Source: Muribaculaceae bacterium
GTDB taxonomy: Bacteria > Bacteroidota > Bacteroidia > Bacteroidales > Muribaculaceae
Direction of reading: 5' to 3'
NCBI GenBank assembly: GCA_017626045.1
Contig: JAGAJP010000034.1
Location: forward strand, 1 to 64,000
Length of the DNA: 64,000 bases
Positions 25,493-34,972 of the stretch are shown here, piece after piece. Made by a program: the position numbers and the translations under genes. The notes beneath the pieces are model-generated. The model made no database searches and was not told where the DNA came from. It was given only the letters and a program-made list of their open reading frames with translations. The stretch's first letter is position 1, and the number at the start of each line of letters is the position of its first letter.

Positions 25493-25554
25493 TTTTATAT
25501 CTTTTGTCTGGTTGCTGTCTATGGTGCTGACCTCGATATTGTGGAATACTTCGG

Positions 25555-26511
25555 TCAGAAGCCGAAGTTTATGTTGTCGATGTAGAGTGTCAGACCTTCT
25601 GTCCCTACAAACGCCTCTCCGCAGGATGAGGACGCCATCATCAGCACATGTGTCGGAGTGGCGTTGGCGTCATCCCATCCCACTTCGTGTACCGGCACGA
25701 GTTTTCCCTTGGAGTTTCTCGCATAGTATGCCTTCTCTCCGTCGAGGAGACCCATCCATGACTTATAATACGGTTGTTTTGTGATATCGCCGTAGTGGAT
25801 GGGCAGGGCATGCTGCTTTGTCCAGGGCACTGAACGGTTGTATCTTTCGCGCCCGGTGCCGACCCTCTTGGCGTAGATGTTCCCCTCTTTGTCTTCCCAT
25901 CTCCGCTGCAGCAATACGTAGACCTCGGCGTTGTCTCTGCCCTGAAGAGTCTTCTTCTTGCTGAATCCGGTGGATTTGACACGAGTGTTTTCCGGTGGCA
26001 TCACAATCTCGAAGTCATAGACGAGAGCTTTGGGTCGCTTGGTGTAAGGCATTCCCATCTCCATCTTGGAGTAGGCGTTTTTTGTAGAGCTTATCGGCTC
26101 GAATACCTGCCCGAGAAAAATCGAGCCCGCCACCATCACATCCATGTTTACGATGCCGAGAGCCTTGACGTTTTCCATTTTCGCCACGCATTTCGCCACT
26201 GTCGACCCCTTGTGCTTTTCCGGACTGACAGTGGTGGAGCCCTTCACTACCCCACACACCTTGGCATAGGCGTTGGAGGTGGCCCAGGGAGAGCCTCCGG
26301 TGTTCTTATACGGCTTGTTGCCGTTTACCACCTGTTTGGGGGCGATCTCGTATATTACCTTGGGGTTCCCGCCGATTATGGAGGATTCCTTGATGTTTCG
26401 TGTCACCCAGTTTTCCATGTCGCCGTATTTTATCGGCTCAAGACGCAGAGCCTGGGTACATGGAGCCGCGAGAGTCATGGCGGCGATTGCTGTGAGTATG
26501 TGTTTTTTCAT
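25555..26511 (-). CDS. Exported PCMD-domain protein
   Basis: 318 residues with a signal peptide (to about 21). GDMENWVTRNIKESSIIGG, KSWMGLLDGEKAYYARNSKG and the C-terminal HVLMMASSSCGEAFVGTEG, then LTLYIDNINFGF, match the putative carbohydrate metabolism domain (PCMD) of Bacteroidota, a beta-sandwich related to carbohydrate-binding modules. Here the domain makes up almost the whole protein. Its ATG overlaps the tatD stop (ATGA at 26508-26511), so the two are co-translated. Ligand unknown. Confidence 0.75.
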   Translation of the reverse strand: MKKHILTAIAAMTLAAPCTQALRLEPIKYGDMENWVTRNIKESSIIGGNPKVIYEIAPKQVVNGNKPYKNTGGSPWATSNAYAKVCGVVKGSTTVSPEKHKGSTVAKCVAKMENVKALGIVNMDVMVAGSIFLGQVFEPISSTKNAYSKMEMGMPYTKRPKALVYDFEIVMPPENTRVKSTGFSKKKTLQGRDNAEVYVLLQRRWEDKEGNIYAKRVGTGRERYNRSVPWTKQHALPIHYGDITKQPYYKSWMGLLDGEKAYYARNSKGKLVPVHEVGWDDANATPTHVLMMASSSCGEAFVGTEGLTLYIDNINFGF

Positions 26512-27146
26512 ATTTGTGTTGTAAAGATTTTTCCGTTTTGTATTATTTGATTCTTTAGGTCTTCCTGCCTGGATTGCTCGAGCGCGGAGATGATTGTCTC
26601 GATGGGGAGCGTGGATTCATCAGTCTCGGCAAATATCCGTTCCGGCGGGGTTATCCGGAGAGACTCGGGGTTGTATCGCTCCCCGAAACTCAGGCAGCAG
26701 CCTGCGTCGAGATATATCTCCGCGACAGTCGGCTTGTTGCGGAATCCATGGATAATCCATGGCTGCTCGGGAGAAAGATCCTTTTTCATGCCGACAATAA
26801 TGTCGTGTGCCTTCACGGCATGTATCACTAATGGCTTCCGCAGTCTTTCGGCAAGAAGCGCCTGCTTTCTGAACGCCATCATCTGCATGGCGAGCAGTCC
26901 TCCTTTTGCCGTGTCGATGCCGCACTCACCGATAGCCGCCACTTGAGGCGATGCCGCGGCAGCCACAAGTTCGGTCCATATCTCCTCTTTTATGCGCATG
27001 TCGCTGCCGCAGAAAAGGTCAAGGTGCCAGGGATGAAGCCCGACCGACCATCTCTGCTCGCCCACAGGCTTGAAGCCTATCGGCGATACGGAGATTATGG
27101 CTTCCGGCGAGGGAGGCGTATGATGGGTGTGACAGTCAAGAATCAT
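26508..27146 (-). CDS. TatD-family metal-dependent hydrolase
   Basis: 212 residues, somewhat short for TatD (about 260). The metal ligands appear in order: HTHH at the N-terminus, GECGID near residue 80, VIHAVKAHD and WIIHGFRNK for the two His, and FAETDES for the final Asp. The family are DNases or other phosphodiesterases acting in the cytoplasm. It heads a two-gene unit with the PCMD protein. The shortened helices between strands explain the length and do not remove known metal ligands. Confidence 0.85.
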   Translation of the reverse strand: MILDCHTHHTPPSPEAIISVSPIGFKPVGEQRWSVGLHPWHLDLFCGSDMRIKEEIWTELVAAAASPQVAAIGECGIDTAKGGLLAMQMMAFRKQALLAERLRKPLVIHAVKAHDIIVGMKKDLSPEQPWIIHGFRNKPTVAEIYLDAGCCLSFGERYNPESLRITPPERIFAETDESTLPIETIISALEQSRQEDLKNQIIQNGKIFTTQI

Positions 27147-27342
27147 AGTTTATAATAAATCATATTTTTATAACAATTTTGAGGGATAAGTTATTGAGGC
27201 GACATCCGTATGTTGAGGCGATTCTTTTGCGGACTGCGGAGGATTGGGATGGAGGCTGATTTGATGTGTATATTGCAAATCTTTGATTATTAATCGAATG
27301 GTGATTTATGCATAAAATTTTTATAAAAAAATATCAGAAAAA

Positions 27343-27374
27343 TTTGCACGGAATGAAAAAAGGTTGTAACTTTG
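27343..27374 (+). promoter_or_regulatory. Promoter of the first tRNA-Asp
   Basis: TTTG at 27343-27346 and TAACTTTG at 27367-27374, separated by 20 bases, fit the Bacteroidota -33/-7 consensus exactly. The upstream stretch 27147-27342 holds no gene I can support. Confidence 0.75.
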
Positions 27375-27428
27375 CAGTCGCAAACAGGGATTTACTCCTG
27401 TGGTTGTTTTGAATCATATTAACCCCTT

Positions 27429-27502
27429 GGTGCGGTAGTTCAGCTGGTTAGAATGCCGGCCTGTCACGCCGGAGGTCGCGGGTTCAAGTCCCGTCCGCAC
27501 CG
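27429..27502 (+). tRNA. tRNA-Asp (GTC), copy 1
   Basis: 74 bases. GGTGCGG pairs with CCGCACC for the acceptor stem, the anticodon loop is CTGTCAC with GTC, and GGTTCAAGTCC forms the T arm. The discriminator base is G and CCA is not encoded. It is identical to copy 2 at 27743. Confidence 0.96.
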
Positions 27503-27517
27503 CTGAGGAGAGAGGAA

Positions 27518-27556
27518 GAGCAGCATGGTCAACTTCGGTTGCCTGCTGCTCTTTTT
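27518..27556 (+). terminator. Terminator of tRNA-Asp copy 1
   Basis: GAGCAGCATGG pairs with its complement around a CAAC-TTCG-GTTG tip (UUCG tetraloop), followed by TTTTT. The same hairpin recurs after copy 2. Confidence 0.85.
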
Positions 27557-27660
27557 CGTTTGTTTGATCTATTGTAATGCATGAGATGTCTTCCGATATG
27601 CCTCTCCAATGCCTGGTCGGAAAGAAAATGTGAAAAAATGAGCCTGATTTTGGTGTGATA

Positions 27661-27692
27661 CTTGCATATTTCGAAATAATGTTGTAACTTTG
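27661..27692 (+). promoter_or_regulatory. Promoter of the second tRNA-Asp
   Basis: CTTG at 27661-27664 and TAACTTTG at 27685-27692 with 20 bases between. The second tRNA is therefore transcribed from its own promoter and not only by read-through. Confidence 0.7.
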
Positions 27693-27742
27693 CACTCGCA
27701 AAAGGGAGCAATCCCCTATGCGGAGTTTCTTCATAAGTCCCT

Positions 27743-27816
27743 GGTGCGGTAGTTCAGCTGGTTAGAATGCCGGCCTGTCACGCCGGAGGTCGCGGGTTCA
27801 AGTCCCGTCCGCACCG
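27743..27816 (+). tRNA. tRNA-Asp (GTC), copy 2
   Basis: 74 bases, identical to copy 1, with the same acceptor stem, GTC anticodon and G discriminator. The flanking 60 bases downstream are also nearly identical (one difference), showing a recent duplication or ongoing gene conversion of the whole unit. Confidence 0.96.
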
Positions 27817-27831
27817 CCGAGGAGAGAGGAA

Positions 27832-27870
27832 GAGCAGCATGGTCAACTTCGGTTGCCTGCTGCTCTTTTT
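27832..27870 (+). terminator. Terminator of tRNA-Asp copy 2
   Basis: Same UUCG-capped hairpin as after copy 1, followed by TTTTT. It lies head-on to the end of porX. Confidence 0.85.
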
Positions 27871-27908
27871 CGTTTATATTATCCCGCTTCCGGAACTTGC
27901 CTGCCAAA

Positions 27909-29447
27909 TCATTCCTTCGGAGTGAGGGTCACAAGCGGAACGAGCATCTCCTGAAGCGAGATGCCTCCGTGCTGGAATGTCTTGGAGTAGTATTGCACAT
28001 AGTAGTTGTAGTTGTTGGGATAGGAGAAGAAGTCATCGTTGGTGGCGAAGATGAAAGTGCTCGACAGGTTGGGCGCCGGAAGCCCGAATTTCTTGGGATT
28101 CTTTATTTCATATACCTGCTTCTGGTTGTAGTTCAGGTTCTTGCCCACCTTATATCGCAGATTGGTGTTTGTGTTTCTGTCGCCCACCACCTTTATAGGG
28201 TTGTCTACCCGGATTGTGCCGTGGTCGGTGGTCAGAATAATCTTGAAGCCAAGGTCTGCTATGCGTCGGAATATTTCCGATGCGGAACTGTGACGAAACC
28301 ATGATTCCGTCAGAGAGCGGTATGCGGCGTCGCTGTTGGCGAGTTCGCGTATCATCTTCGACTCCGTGCGCGCATGGCTGAGCATGTCGATGAAGTTCAG
28401 TACAATCACATTGAGCGGTATGTCTTTTAAAGAGTTGAGCCTTGAAAGGAACTTCTCTCCGGCGATGGTGTCGTTGATTTTGGTATAGGTGAACCGTTCC
28501 TTTCGCCTGAACCTGTCCAGTAGCGTGCCGATCAGCTGCTCCTCATGGTTGTTGAGTCCTTCGTCTTCGTCTTCCTCCACCCAGTAGTCGGGAAACATTT
28601 CCTTGATCTGTAACGGCATCAGACCCGAGAATATGGCGTTGCGGGCATATTGTGTCGATGTCGGCAGGATAGTGGTGTATAGGTCTTCGCTGATATTGAA
28701 GAATTCCGACATCAGAGGCTGCACGCATCTCCACTGGTCAAACCGGAAATTGTCGATTAGCACGAAGAATATCTTTTCCCCCTTGTCGAGCATCGGGAAT
28801 ATCTTTTTGCTGAAGATATCCGGGCTCATGAGGGGGCGCTCAGCGCCTGTCACCCACGACTCGTAGTTGCGCTTCACGAATTTGGCGAAATTTGAGTTAG
28901 CGTCACGTTTCTGCATCAGGAGCATCTCGTCCATGTTGCTGTCCGATTCAGACAGTTTCATCTCCCAGTATACGAGCTGACGGTAGCAGTCCATCCATTC
29001 CTGAAGGCTTGAGGCACGGTTGATCTCAGATGATATCTTTTGAAACTCATGCATATATCCCGAGGATGTCTGTTCCGCGATGATTTTGGCGCTGTGGAGG
29101 TTCTTTTTGATGGATAGGAAAATCTGCATCGGATTGACCGGCTTTATCAGATAGTCGGTGATCTTGTTGCCTATTGCCTGGTTCATTATGTTCTCTTCCT
29201 CCGACTTGGTGATCATGATCACCGGGACGTCGGGGTGCGCCTGGTTGATGAGCTGCAGGGTCTCAAGCCCTGAAAGTCCCGGCATGTTCTCATCGAGAAG
29301 AACGAGGGAAATGGCAGTGCTGTCGAGCATATCGAGGGCATCGCGGCCGTTGCTCACGGTCTCGATGTCATATCCTTTGGATTTCAGAAACAAGATATGC
29401 GGTTTCAGAAGATCTATCTCATCGTCGGCCCATAATATTTTTTCCAT
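27909..29447 (-). CDS. porX: PorX-type response regulator with PglZ phosphatase-fold domain
   Basis: 512 residues from the ATG at 29447 (MEKILWADDEIDLLKPHILF); a longer frame to 29471 overlaps the upstream stop. The receiver has the acidic pair at ADDE, the phospho-acceptor Asp 52 in VLLDENMPGLSG and the Lys in MITKSEEEN. From about 200 the alkaline-phosphatase-superfamily PglZ domain follows (VLIDNFRFDQWR, PTSTQYARNAIFSGLMP, TTDHGT, a late QHGGISLQEMLVP). Length and order equal PorX of Porphyromonas, which regulates type IX secretion and whose PglZ domain is an oligonucleotide phosphodiesterase. Directly downstream of porW. Confidence 0.9.
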   Translation of the reverse strand: MEKILWADDEIDLLKPHILFLKSKGYDIETVSNGRDALDMLDSTAISLVLLDENMPGLSGLETLQLINQAHPDVPVIMITKSEEENIMNQAIGNKITDYLIKPVNPMQIFLSIKKNLHSAKIIAEQTSSGYMHEFQKISSEINRASSLQEWMDCYRQLVYWEMKLSESDSNMDEMLLMQKRDANSNFAKFVKRNYESWVTGAERPLMSPDIFSKKIFPMLDKGEKIFFVLIDNFRFDQWRCVQPLMSEFFNISEDLYTTILPTSTQYARNAIFSGLMPLQIKEMFPDYWVEEDEDEGLNNHEEQLIGTLLDRFRRKERFTYTKINDTIAGEKFLSRLNSLKDIPLNVIVLNFIDMLSHARTESKMIRELANSDAAYRSLTESWFRHSSASEIFRRIADLGFKIILTTDHGTIRVDNPIKVVGDRNTNTNLRYKVGKNLNYNQKQVYEIKNPKKFGLPAPNLSSTFIFATNDDFFSYPNNYNYYVQYYSKTFQHGGISLQEMLVPLVTLTPKE

Positions 29448-29457
29448 ATCGCTGTAG

Positions 29458-32355
29458 TTATAATTCTTCATCCGTGACAGCTTCCGGCGCTGACTCTTCG
29501 ACGGCTTCTGCGTCAGGTCCGGTGTCTGCGGGTGTGTCTTCTTCGGAGTTGCCGTCTGCTACTCCTTCCATCGCGGAATCCTCGGCTTTTTGAACCGAGG
29601 CGTTCTCCTCAAAGCGGAAATACTCTTCAAATGAACGTCCTTCCTTGAGCAGAAGTTCAAAATTGTATTTGGAAATCATGATTGGCCTAACTCCTTCCGG
29701 AAGCGTGAAGTCTCGCGTTGACATCACCCGGCGGTAGTTTTTAAGCTCTCTCATGTTTTCAAACCCTTTTACTATCAGCATGCCGACATTGTCGAAACTC
29801 ATCATCTCGAGGTCGAAGTCCTTTACCTTGAAACTCGAGAAGTTGAATCTCGCCACATCGTAGAGCAGCTGGTTGCCGTTGATTTCGTCGCGGGGATATG
29901 CGAGCACGAAATATTGCGGTGAGTCCGGGTCCATTTCGAATCTCGCGGGCTGGTCGCCGGTGTTGCCGGTTGAGTCGTTTGCCGACAGACGTGTGCTCCA
30001 TATCATGCCCCTTGTGTTGGCTCCTCCTGAATTGGGCGTGCGCCCCTCGTTGAGCCCCTTGAGGATTGCTCCCGCCATGTCGGTCATGTCGGTGTCGGGC
30101 CATTTGCGCAGCAGTTCCGTAAGGCGGTCCTTAAACATTCCGTAGTCACCTTCCGTGAGATACGACAGCGCGTCGATAAACACGAATTTGGGCAGAATCG
30201 GCGACAGCGGATACTCCGCCTGCATCATTTGTGTGATGCGGTGTACATCGCCATTCCTGTCGGCGAGATAGTCGGCATACGCCTCGTCGTAATATTTCTG
30301 CTGCATGGCGTTCATCTGTTTTAGACGGTCGAAATATGCCGGATCTCGCATTGCCTTGCCATAGGGGCTTTCCGGGAAATCCGCGATGATGAGGTCACGC
30401 CATCTGTCCATACCTTCTCTGTCGTCGCTTCGCGCCGCCATGAGATACATGTTGTAGTACACGTCCAGACGGTAGACGTTGTCGGGATATCTCGTAAGCA
30501 GGGTCTCGAACTCCTTGCGTGCGGCTCCGAAGTCCTCGAGTTTGTCCTTGAGTATTAGCCCCATGTTGTATAGTCCTTCCAGAATCACGTCATTTGCCGT
30601 CGCTTTCATCTCTTTGGATATAGGCAGCTGTGCAAGATAGAACTCAGGATAGTGGGGATCGGAGGCTCGGTCTGCGTCCTTTTTGCCGTCGCCTCCTTTG
30701 GACTCTCCCTCTGCGTCGGTGTTCTCGCCGCCGCTGCCTTCCTCATCGTTTTCTTCCGAGTCTTCCTCTGTGTCTTCAAAGGCAAAGGAGGTCTTGTTGC
30801 GCCTTCGCCAGTCATCCTCTAGTTTTCGTGCTCCCCACCTGCGCTGGAATTCGGTCTTTCCCGCCGACTTCGTTGCCTGGTTGTAGAAATACCATGATTT
30901 GTCTGTGTTGAACTGCAGACCGGTGTTGCCGGTCTCCTTGTCGATGGGGGAGTTGCCCTGGTCTCTGTTTGCCATTGCCTCCTCGCGGGCGGCAGCCTCG
31001 GCTTCCTCCTTTTCTTTTTTTATCAGCTCCTCCACCTGGCGCTCGGCCCATTCTACCCGCTCTTCCTCCGGAAGATCGGCAATTCGAAGCAGTGAGTCCT
31101 GAAGCTCCACGTTGCCGGCATAGACGGCGAGCTGGTCGAGCACGTCCGACCTCAGTTTTATTCCCTTGTAGTCCGGATATGATTCCGGTAGCTGTGGTAC
31201 CGCCTCCGAATAGCAAGGCTGCGCCTTGGTGTATTCCCTCTTGTTGAAGTAGATGGCTCCGAGGGCAAGATTGGCGAGTGCCTTGTCTATTCCGTTGCGT
31301 GTGGATTTCTCCACTGCCAGGGCATAGTTTTCCTGCGCCTTGGCGGTGTCTTTTCTTGTGAGATAGAGATTGCCAATCGCGTAGTATATCTGGTCGAGAT
31401 ATTCGTTGTTGCGCTGGTATCTTGTCATAGCCTTGAGCGAGGACACTTCCTTGCTGATGTCTTTCCCCCGGAAAACTTCGCTCTGCTTGATTCGGGAGTT
31501 GAATTTCAGACGATAGGGAGTCGAGGCGCCTCCTCCTGCCTTTCGGAACGCTTCGTATGCCTCGCTGTCGCGTCCCGCCTGCCTGCATGTCTGCCCGAGC
31601 AGGAAATAAAGTCGTCTTTTCTGAACCCCTCCCGCTGCCTGCGCGGCGTCCTGAAGGTATGGTATCGCATGGTCGAATCTGTCAGATTTCAGGTTCCATG
31701 CCGCCTCCACGAGATTGTAAAGGTTGCGCAGACGCTTGGTGGTCAGGTCTTTCTCGTGTATCTTGGTTAGGATGTTTTCCGCTTCGTATGTCCAGTCGAG
31801 CGCAGTGTAGCATCGTGCCTGCCACAGGGCGGCCTCGGTCACTACCTCCGGCAGCCATGTGAAGTGGCGGGTGATATACATGAATGTGGCGGCGGCTCCC
31901 ATGAAGTCGCCGTTGAAATACTGTCCTTTGCCGAGCATCAGCCATGCGTTGTGGAGAAACGGATTGAACTCCTCGCGGGCGCGAAACGCCTTGTCTTTGG
32001 CTGAAGTGGCGCGTTTTGCGGGTTTCTTCTTTATCGAATGCAACTGTATCGCCTTTTGCATCTTCTCGATCGTTCGCTTGAAGTTCCCGGTAGGCTTGGC
32101 ACGCGAGTCATCTCCGATGGCATCCGCGGGGTGGGTCAGAAGCATACGCGTGAAATCGTCCTCATAACTGTCTTCCATTGCCTTGAGGGTCTCCTTGTAG
32201 TGCTCGTCGCCGTTGAAATAGACGTTATAGCGGGTCGTGAACGCCTGCCAGTTGCGCGACATAGCCGTATTCTTCTTGGTGCCGCATGAGGTTGCCGCCA
32301 GGAGGGTGGCGGCAAGGATCAATAACGTCTGTATGTGGTGGCGGATGGATGTCAT
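29458..32355 (-). CDS. porW: PorW/SprE-type TPR lipoprotein
   Basis: 965 residues with an SPII signal ending ATSCGTKKNT (Cys about 24). The conserved N-terminus NWQAFTTRYNVYFNGDEHYK is the PorW/SprE signature, followed by TPR repeats (LHNAWLMLGKGQYFNGDFMG; YYAIGNLYLTRKDTAKAQEN). A long acidic, low-complexity stretch lies at about 510-575 (EDTEEDSEENDEEGSGGENT). The C-terminus is Glu-rich. In Porphyromonas PorW links the secretion machine to regulation, and in Flavobacterium SprE is needed for gliding. It sits immediately before porX, 10 bases apart. Confidence 0.85.
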   Translation of the reverse strand: MTSIRHHIQTLLILAATLLAATSCGTKKNTAMSRNWQAFTTRYNVYFNGDEHYKETLKAMEDSYEDDFTRMLLTHPADAIGDDSRAKPTGNFKRTIEKMQKAIQLHSIKKKPAKRATSAKDKAFRAREEFNPFLHNAWLMLGKGQYFNGDFMGAAATFMYITRHFTWLPEVVTEAALWQARCYTALDWTYEAENILTKIHEKDLTTKRLRNLYNLVEAAWNLKSDRFDHAIPYLQDAAQAAGGVQKRRLYFLLGQTCRQAGRDSEAYEAFRKAGGGASTPYRLKFNSRIKQSEVFRGKDISKEVSSLKAMTRYQRNNEYLDQIYYAIGNLYLTRKDTAKAQENYALAVEKSTRNGIDKALANLALGAIYFNKREYTKAQPCYSEAVPQLPESYPDYKGIKLRSDVLDQLAVYAGNVELQDSLLRIADLPEEERVEWAERQVEELIKKEKEEAEAAAREEAMANRDQGNSPIDKETGNTGLQFNTDKSWYFYNQATKSAGKTEFQRRWGARKLEDDWRRRNKTSFAFEDTEEDSEENDEEGSGGENTDAEGESKGGDGKKDADRASDPHYPEFYLAQLPISKEMKATANDVILEGLYNMGLILKDKLEDFGAARKEFETLLTRYPDNVYRLDVYYNMYLMAARSDDREGMDRWRDLIIADFPESPYGKAMRDPAYFDRLKQMNAMQQKYYDEAYADYLADRNGDVHRITQMMQAEYPLSPILPKFVFIDALSYLTEGDYGMFKDRLTELLRKWPDTDMTDMAGAILKGLNEGRTPNSGGANTRGMIWSTRLSANDSTGNTGDQPARFEMDPDSPQYFVLAYPRDEINGNQLLYDVARFNFSSFKVKDFDLEMMSFDNVGMLIVKGFENMRELKNYRRVMSTRDFTLPEGVRPIMISKYNFELLLKEGRSFEEYFRFEENASVQKAEDSAMEGVADGNSEEDTPADTGPDAEAVEESAPEAVTDEEL

Positions 32356-32379
32356 TCGTTTTTGTCGATAGTTTTCCGG

Positions 32380-33519
32380 TTATGTCCGAGGACCGGGTTT
32401 GGCGCAGATGTATTCGGCTGCGATTTTGGATGCGTCGGTGGTGCCGAGTTTTTTTCTCATGTTGCGGTAGCCCGACAGCTGCCAGTCGCGTTGAGGCGAA
32501 GCCTGCAGAAGAGGGGCGAGTTCTCGCGCTATCATCGGAGCCGTGCATTTATGCATCAGAAGTTCCGGAACTATTGAGTTTGATGCTATCAGGTTGGGCA
32601 GCGACACATATTTCACTTTCAGCACCCTGCTCATGATTTCGTAAGTGGCGCGTGATCCGTTGCCACGGTAGCATACCACTTGCGGAGTGCCGGTCACCGC
32701 AGTCTCGAGCGTCGCGGTGCCGGAGGTCACTATGGCGGCGACTGAATATTTAAGCAATGTGTGTGTGGCGCCGAAGGCGAGCTGAAGACCGGTGTCCTGC
32801 GCCACCGAGCGATAGAACTTCTCGGGAATCGACGGGGCGGCGGCGATAACATACTGATAGTCGGGGAATTCCTTGGCGGCGGCTATCATCAGCGGAAGGT
32901 TGCTCCGAATCTCGGCTTTTCGCGAGCCGGGAAGTATGGCGATAATGGGGCGCTCGTCGGATATGCCCTGACGTTCAAGAAAATGCTTTTTCGGCGGTAT
33001 GTGCGCAAGCGACTGCTCGATTTCTTTCACCGTAGGATTTCCCACATATCGCGCCTCGAGGCCGTGCCGTTTGAAATATCTCGGCTCAAACGGCAGTATG
33101 CTGTAGAGATTGCTGAGATATTTCTTGAGCCTGGGTATGCGCCATTCTTTCCATGCCCATACTTTGGGTGCTATGTACCAGTCGGTCCTTATGCCGAGTG
33201 AGTGTGCGTATGCGGCAAGCTTGAGGTTGAAGGAGGGATAGTCGACAAGCACGAGCACATCAGGGTGGAAGTCCCTGATGACAGCCTTTGCCTTTCGTAG
33301 GTTCTGAAGCAGCATCGGCAGGAAACGTATCACTTCCGAAAATCCCATTACATTCATCTTCTCAATATGGATTTCGGGTGTGACGCGCGCCGCTCTCGAC
33401 ATTAGGTCGCCTCCTAAAATCCGGAATCTCGCGTCGGTGTCCCGGTTTTTTATTTCCTCTATCAGTCGCGAGGCATGAAGGTCTCCCGATGCCTCGCCTG
33501 CCACTATCATGTATTTCAT
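32380..33519 (-). CDS. lpxB: Lipid-A-disaccharide synthase
   Basis: 379 residues from the ATG at 33519, which reads MKYMIVAGEASGDLHASRLI, the family's fixed start. A further 145 codons upstream are the antisense of the next gene and are rejected. SNLYSILPFEPRYFKRHGLE, YVGNPTVKEIEQ, ILPGSRKAEI and VTSGTATLETAVTGTPQVVC are GT19 signatures. It joins UDP-diacylglucosamine to lipid X at the inner membrane in lipid A synthesis. The divergent beta-helix lipoprotein starts 34 bases away. Confidence 0.95.
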   Translation of the reverse strand: MKYMIVAGEASGDLHASRLIEEIKNRDTDARFRILGGDLMSRAARVTPEIHIEKMNVMGFSEVIRFLPMLLQNLRKAKAVIRDFHPDVLVLVDYPSFNLKLAAYAHSLGIRTDWYIAPKVWAWKEWRIPRLKKYLSNLYSILPFEPRYFKRHGLEARYVGNPTVKEIEQSLAHIPPKKHFLERQGISDERPIIAILPGSRKAEIRSNLPLMIAAAKEFPDYQYVIAAAPSIPEKFYRSVAQDTGLQLAFGATHTLLKYSVAAIVTSGTATLETAVTGTPQVVCYRGNGSRATYEIMSRVLKVKYVSLPNLIASNSIVPELLMHKCTAPMIARELAPLLQASPQRDWQLSGYRNMRKKLGTTDASKIAAEYICAKPGPRT

Positions 33520-33553
33520 ATAATATTTACGTTCGGGAAAGCGTTTTTCGTAT

Positions 33554-34960
33554 ATGAAAACTATGCGTATACCTTTTTTTTTCATTATATCCCTGATTGT
33601 GGCGGCTGTTTTGCCGGGCTGCATTTCAGATGATGTGTCCCATTCCCCCTCCGACGTGCTGTCATTCTCAACAGATACCCTTGACTTTGATACAGTCTTC
33701 ACCGACCTCGGCACTCCGACAGCGCGCCTGCTTGTGTTTAACCGCGCAAGCAAGGCGGTTAACATCTCCAGCATAAGGATGAGAAGCGACGACGGCATCT
33801 TTTCCATCAATGTCGACGGCGTATCCGGCAAGGAGTTTGAGAATGTGGAGATTAGGGCGAATGACTCGATATATGTGTTTGTGGAGTGTCTGATCGACGC
33901 CACTGAGGCGTCCAGGCCGTTTGAGGTCAAGGGAAATCTTGATTTCGTTACCAACGGTGTCAGCCAGACTGTGGTGCTTCAGGCTTTTGGACAGAATGTC
34001 ACCCGACTGAAGGGCGTGACGATCAATGAAGACGTCACTTTCACCTCCGACCGTCCGTATGTGGTGTTTGACACTCTCCGGGTGGCGAAGGACGCGGTTC
34101 TCACTCTTGAGCCCGGCACAAGGCTGCTGTTTCACGACAAGGGTTTCCTGCAGGTCGACGGTACGCTTCTCGCTCTCGGCTCTCTTGGCAATCCTGTGTC
34201 GTTGCGTGGCGACAGACTCGACAATGTACTTCCCGATACCGGTTATGAGATTCTGTCAGGCCAGTGGCAGGGCGTAAGGTTTGGCGAGGATTCGTTTGGC
34301 AACCGTATGGAGTATGTGGAGATGCAGTCGTCGGTGACGGGCGTCGTGGTGGACAGTTGCGGTGTCAGCGACCGCAGCAGGCTTGTACTGGTCAATTCAT
34401 GGCTCCACAATGCGGAGGTCAACGTACTGAAGTCATCGCATTCGAAGGTGGATGCCTACGGCTGTTGCTTTTCCGATGCCGGTGAGGCGGTGGTGAGTCT
34501 GGCGGGCGGTTCGCATGAATTCGTGCAGTGCACTATGGCAAACAATTACCTGTTTGCCATTTCCCCCGAGTCTATCCTCACGCTGAGCCATCTGTTTGAG
34601 GAGGATGCCGAGCGAAACGAGGCTCCGCTTATGAAGGCGCGTTTTGCCAATTCCATCATATATGGCATGGTGTCGCCTTTGACTCCAGGCGACCTTGCAA
34701 AGTCGGATGTGTATATGCTCAACGTGCTCCTGGGAGTAAATGGTTCCGACGACGAGCATTTCATCTCATGCCTCTGGGATGTGGATCCGATGTTTGAGAC
34801 TGTGAGAAGTGAATATCTTTTCAACTATCGGCTCAAGGAGGATTCTCCAGCGATAGGAGCCGGGAATCCTGAGTATGTGACAGATATCGATGCTGTCGAC
34901 ATGGATGGCGTCAACCGTCTCGCGGGGGGGGATCCCGCTCTCGGAGCCTATGCCCGCTGA
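33554..34960 (+). CDS. Lipoprotein with right-handed beta-helix
   Basis: 468 residues with an SPII signal (FFIISLIVAAVLPGCISDDV). Residues 35-140 form an immunoglobulin-like domain (DFDTVFTDLGTPTARLLVFN, RPFEVKGNLDF). Then parallel beta-helix coils run from about 165 to the end (LRVAKDAVLTLEPGTRLLFH, LQVDGTLLALGSLGNPV, EYVEMQSSVTGVVV), closing with SPAIGAGNPEYVTDIDAVDM, the usual end of right-handed beta-helix proteins. Function unknown; surface-exposed binding or polysaccharide lyase-like roles are possible, but no catalytic motif is visible. Confidence 0.75.
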   Translation: MKTMRIPFFFIISLIVAAVLPGCISDDVSHSPSDVLSFSTDTLDFDTVFTDLGTPTARLLVFNRASKAVNISSIRMRSDDGIFSINVDGVSGKEFENVEIRANDSIYVFVECLIDATEASRPFEVKGNLDFVTNGVSQTVVLQAFGQNVTRLKGVTINEDVTFTSDRPYVVFDTLRVAKDAVLTLEPGTRLLFHDKGFLQVDGTLLALGSLGNPVSLRGDRLDNVLPDTGYEILSGQWQGVRFGEDSFGNRMEYVEMQSSVTGVVVDSCGVSDRSRLVLVNSWLHNAEVNVLKSSHSKVDAYGCCFSDAGEAVVSLAGGSHEFVQCTMANNYLFAISPESILTLSHLFEEDAERNEAPLMKARFANSIIYGMVSPLTPGDLAKSDVYMLNVLLGVNGSDDEHFISCLWDVDPMFETVRSEYLFNYRLKEDSPAIGAGNPEYVTDIDAVDMDGVNRLAGGDPALGAYAR

Positions 34961-34972
34961 TCGGTGGGCATG

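Noticed and set aside
33520-33954. 145-codon N-terminal extension of lpxB
   Set aside because: It is antisense to the beta-helix lipoprotein, and LpxB always begins with the MKYMIVAGEASGD-type strand at 33519.
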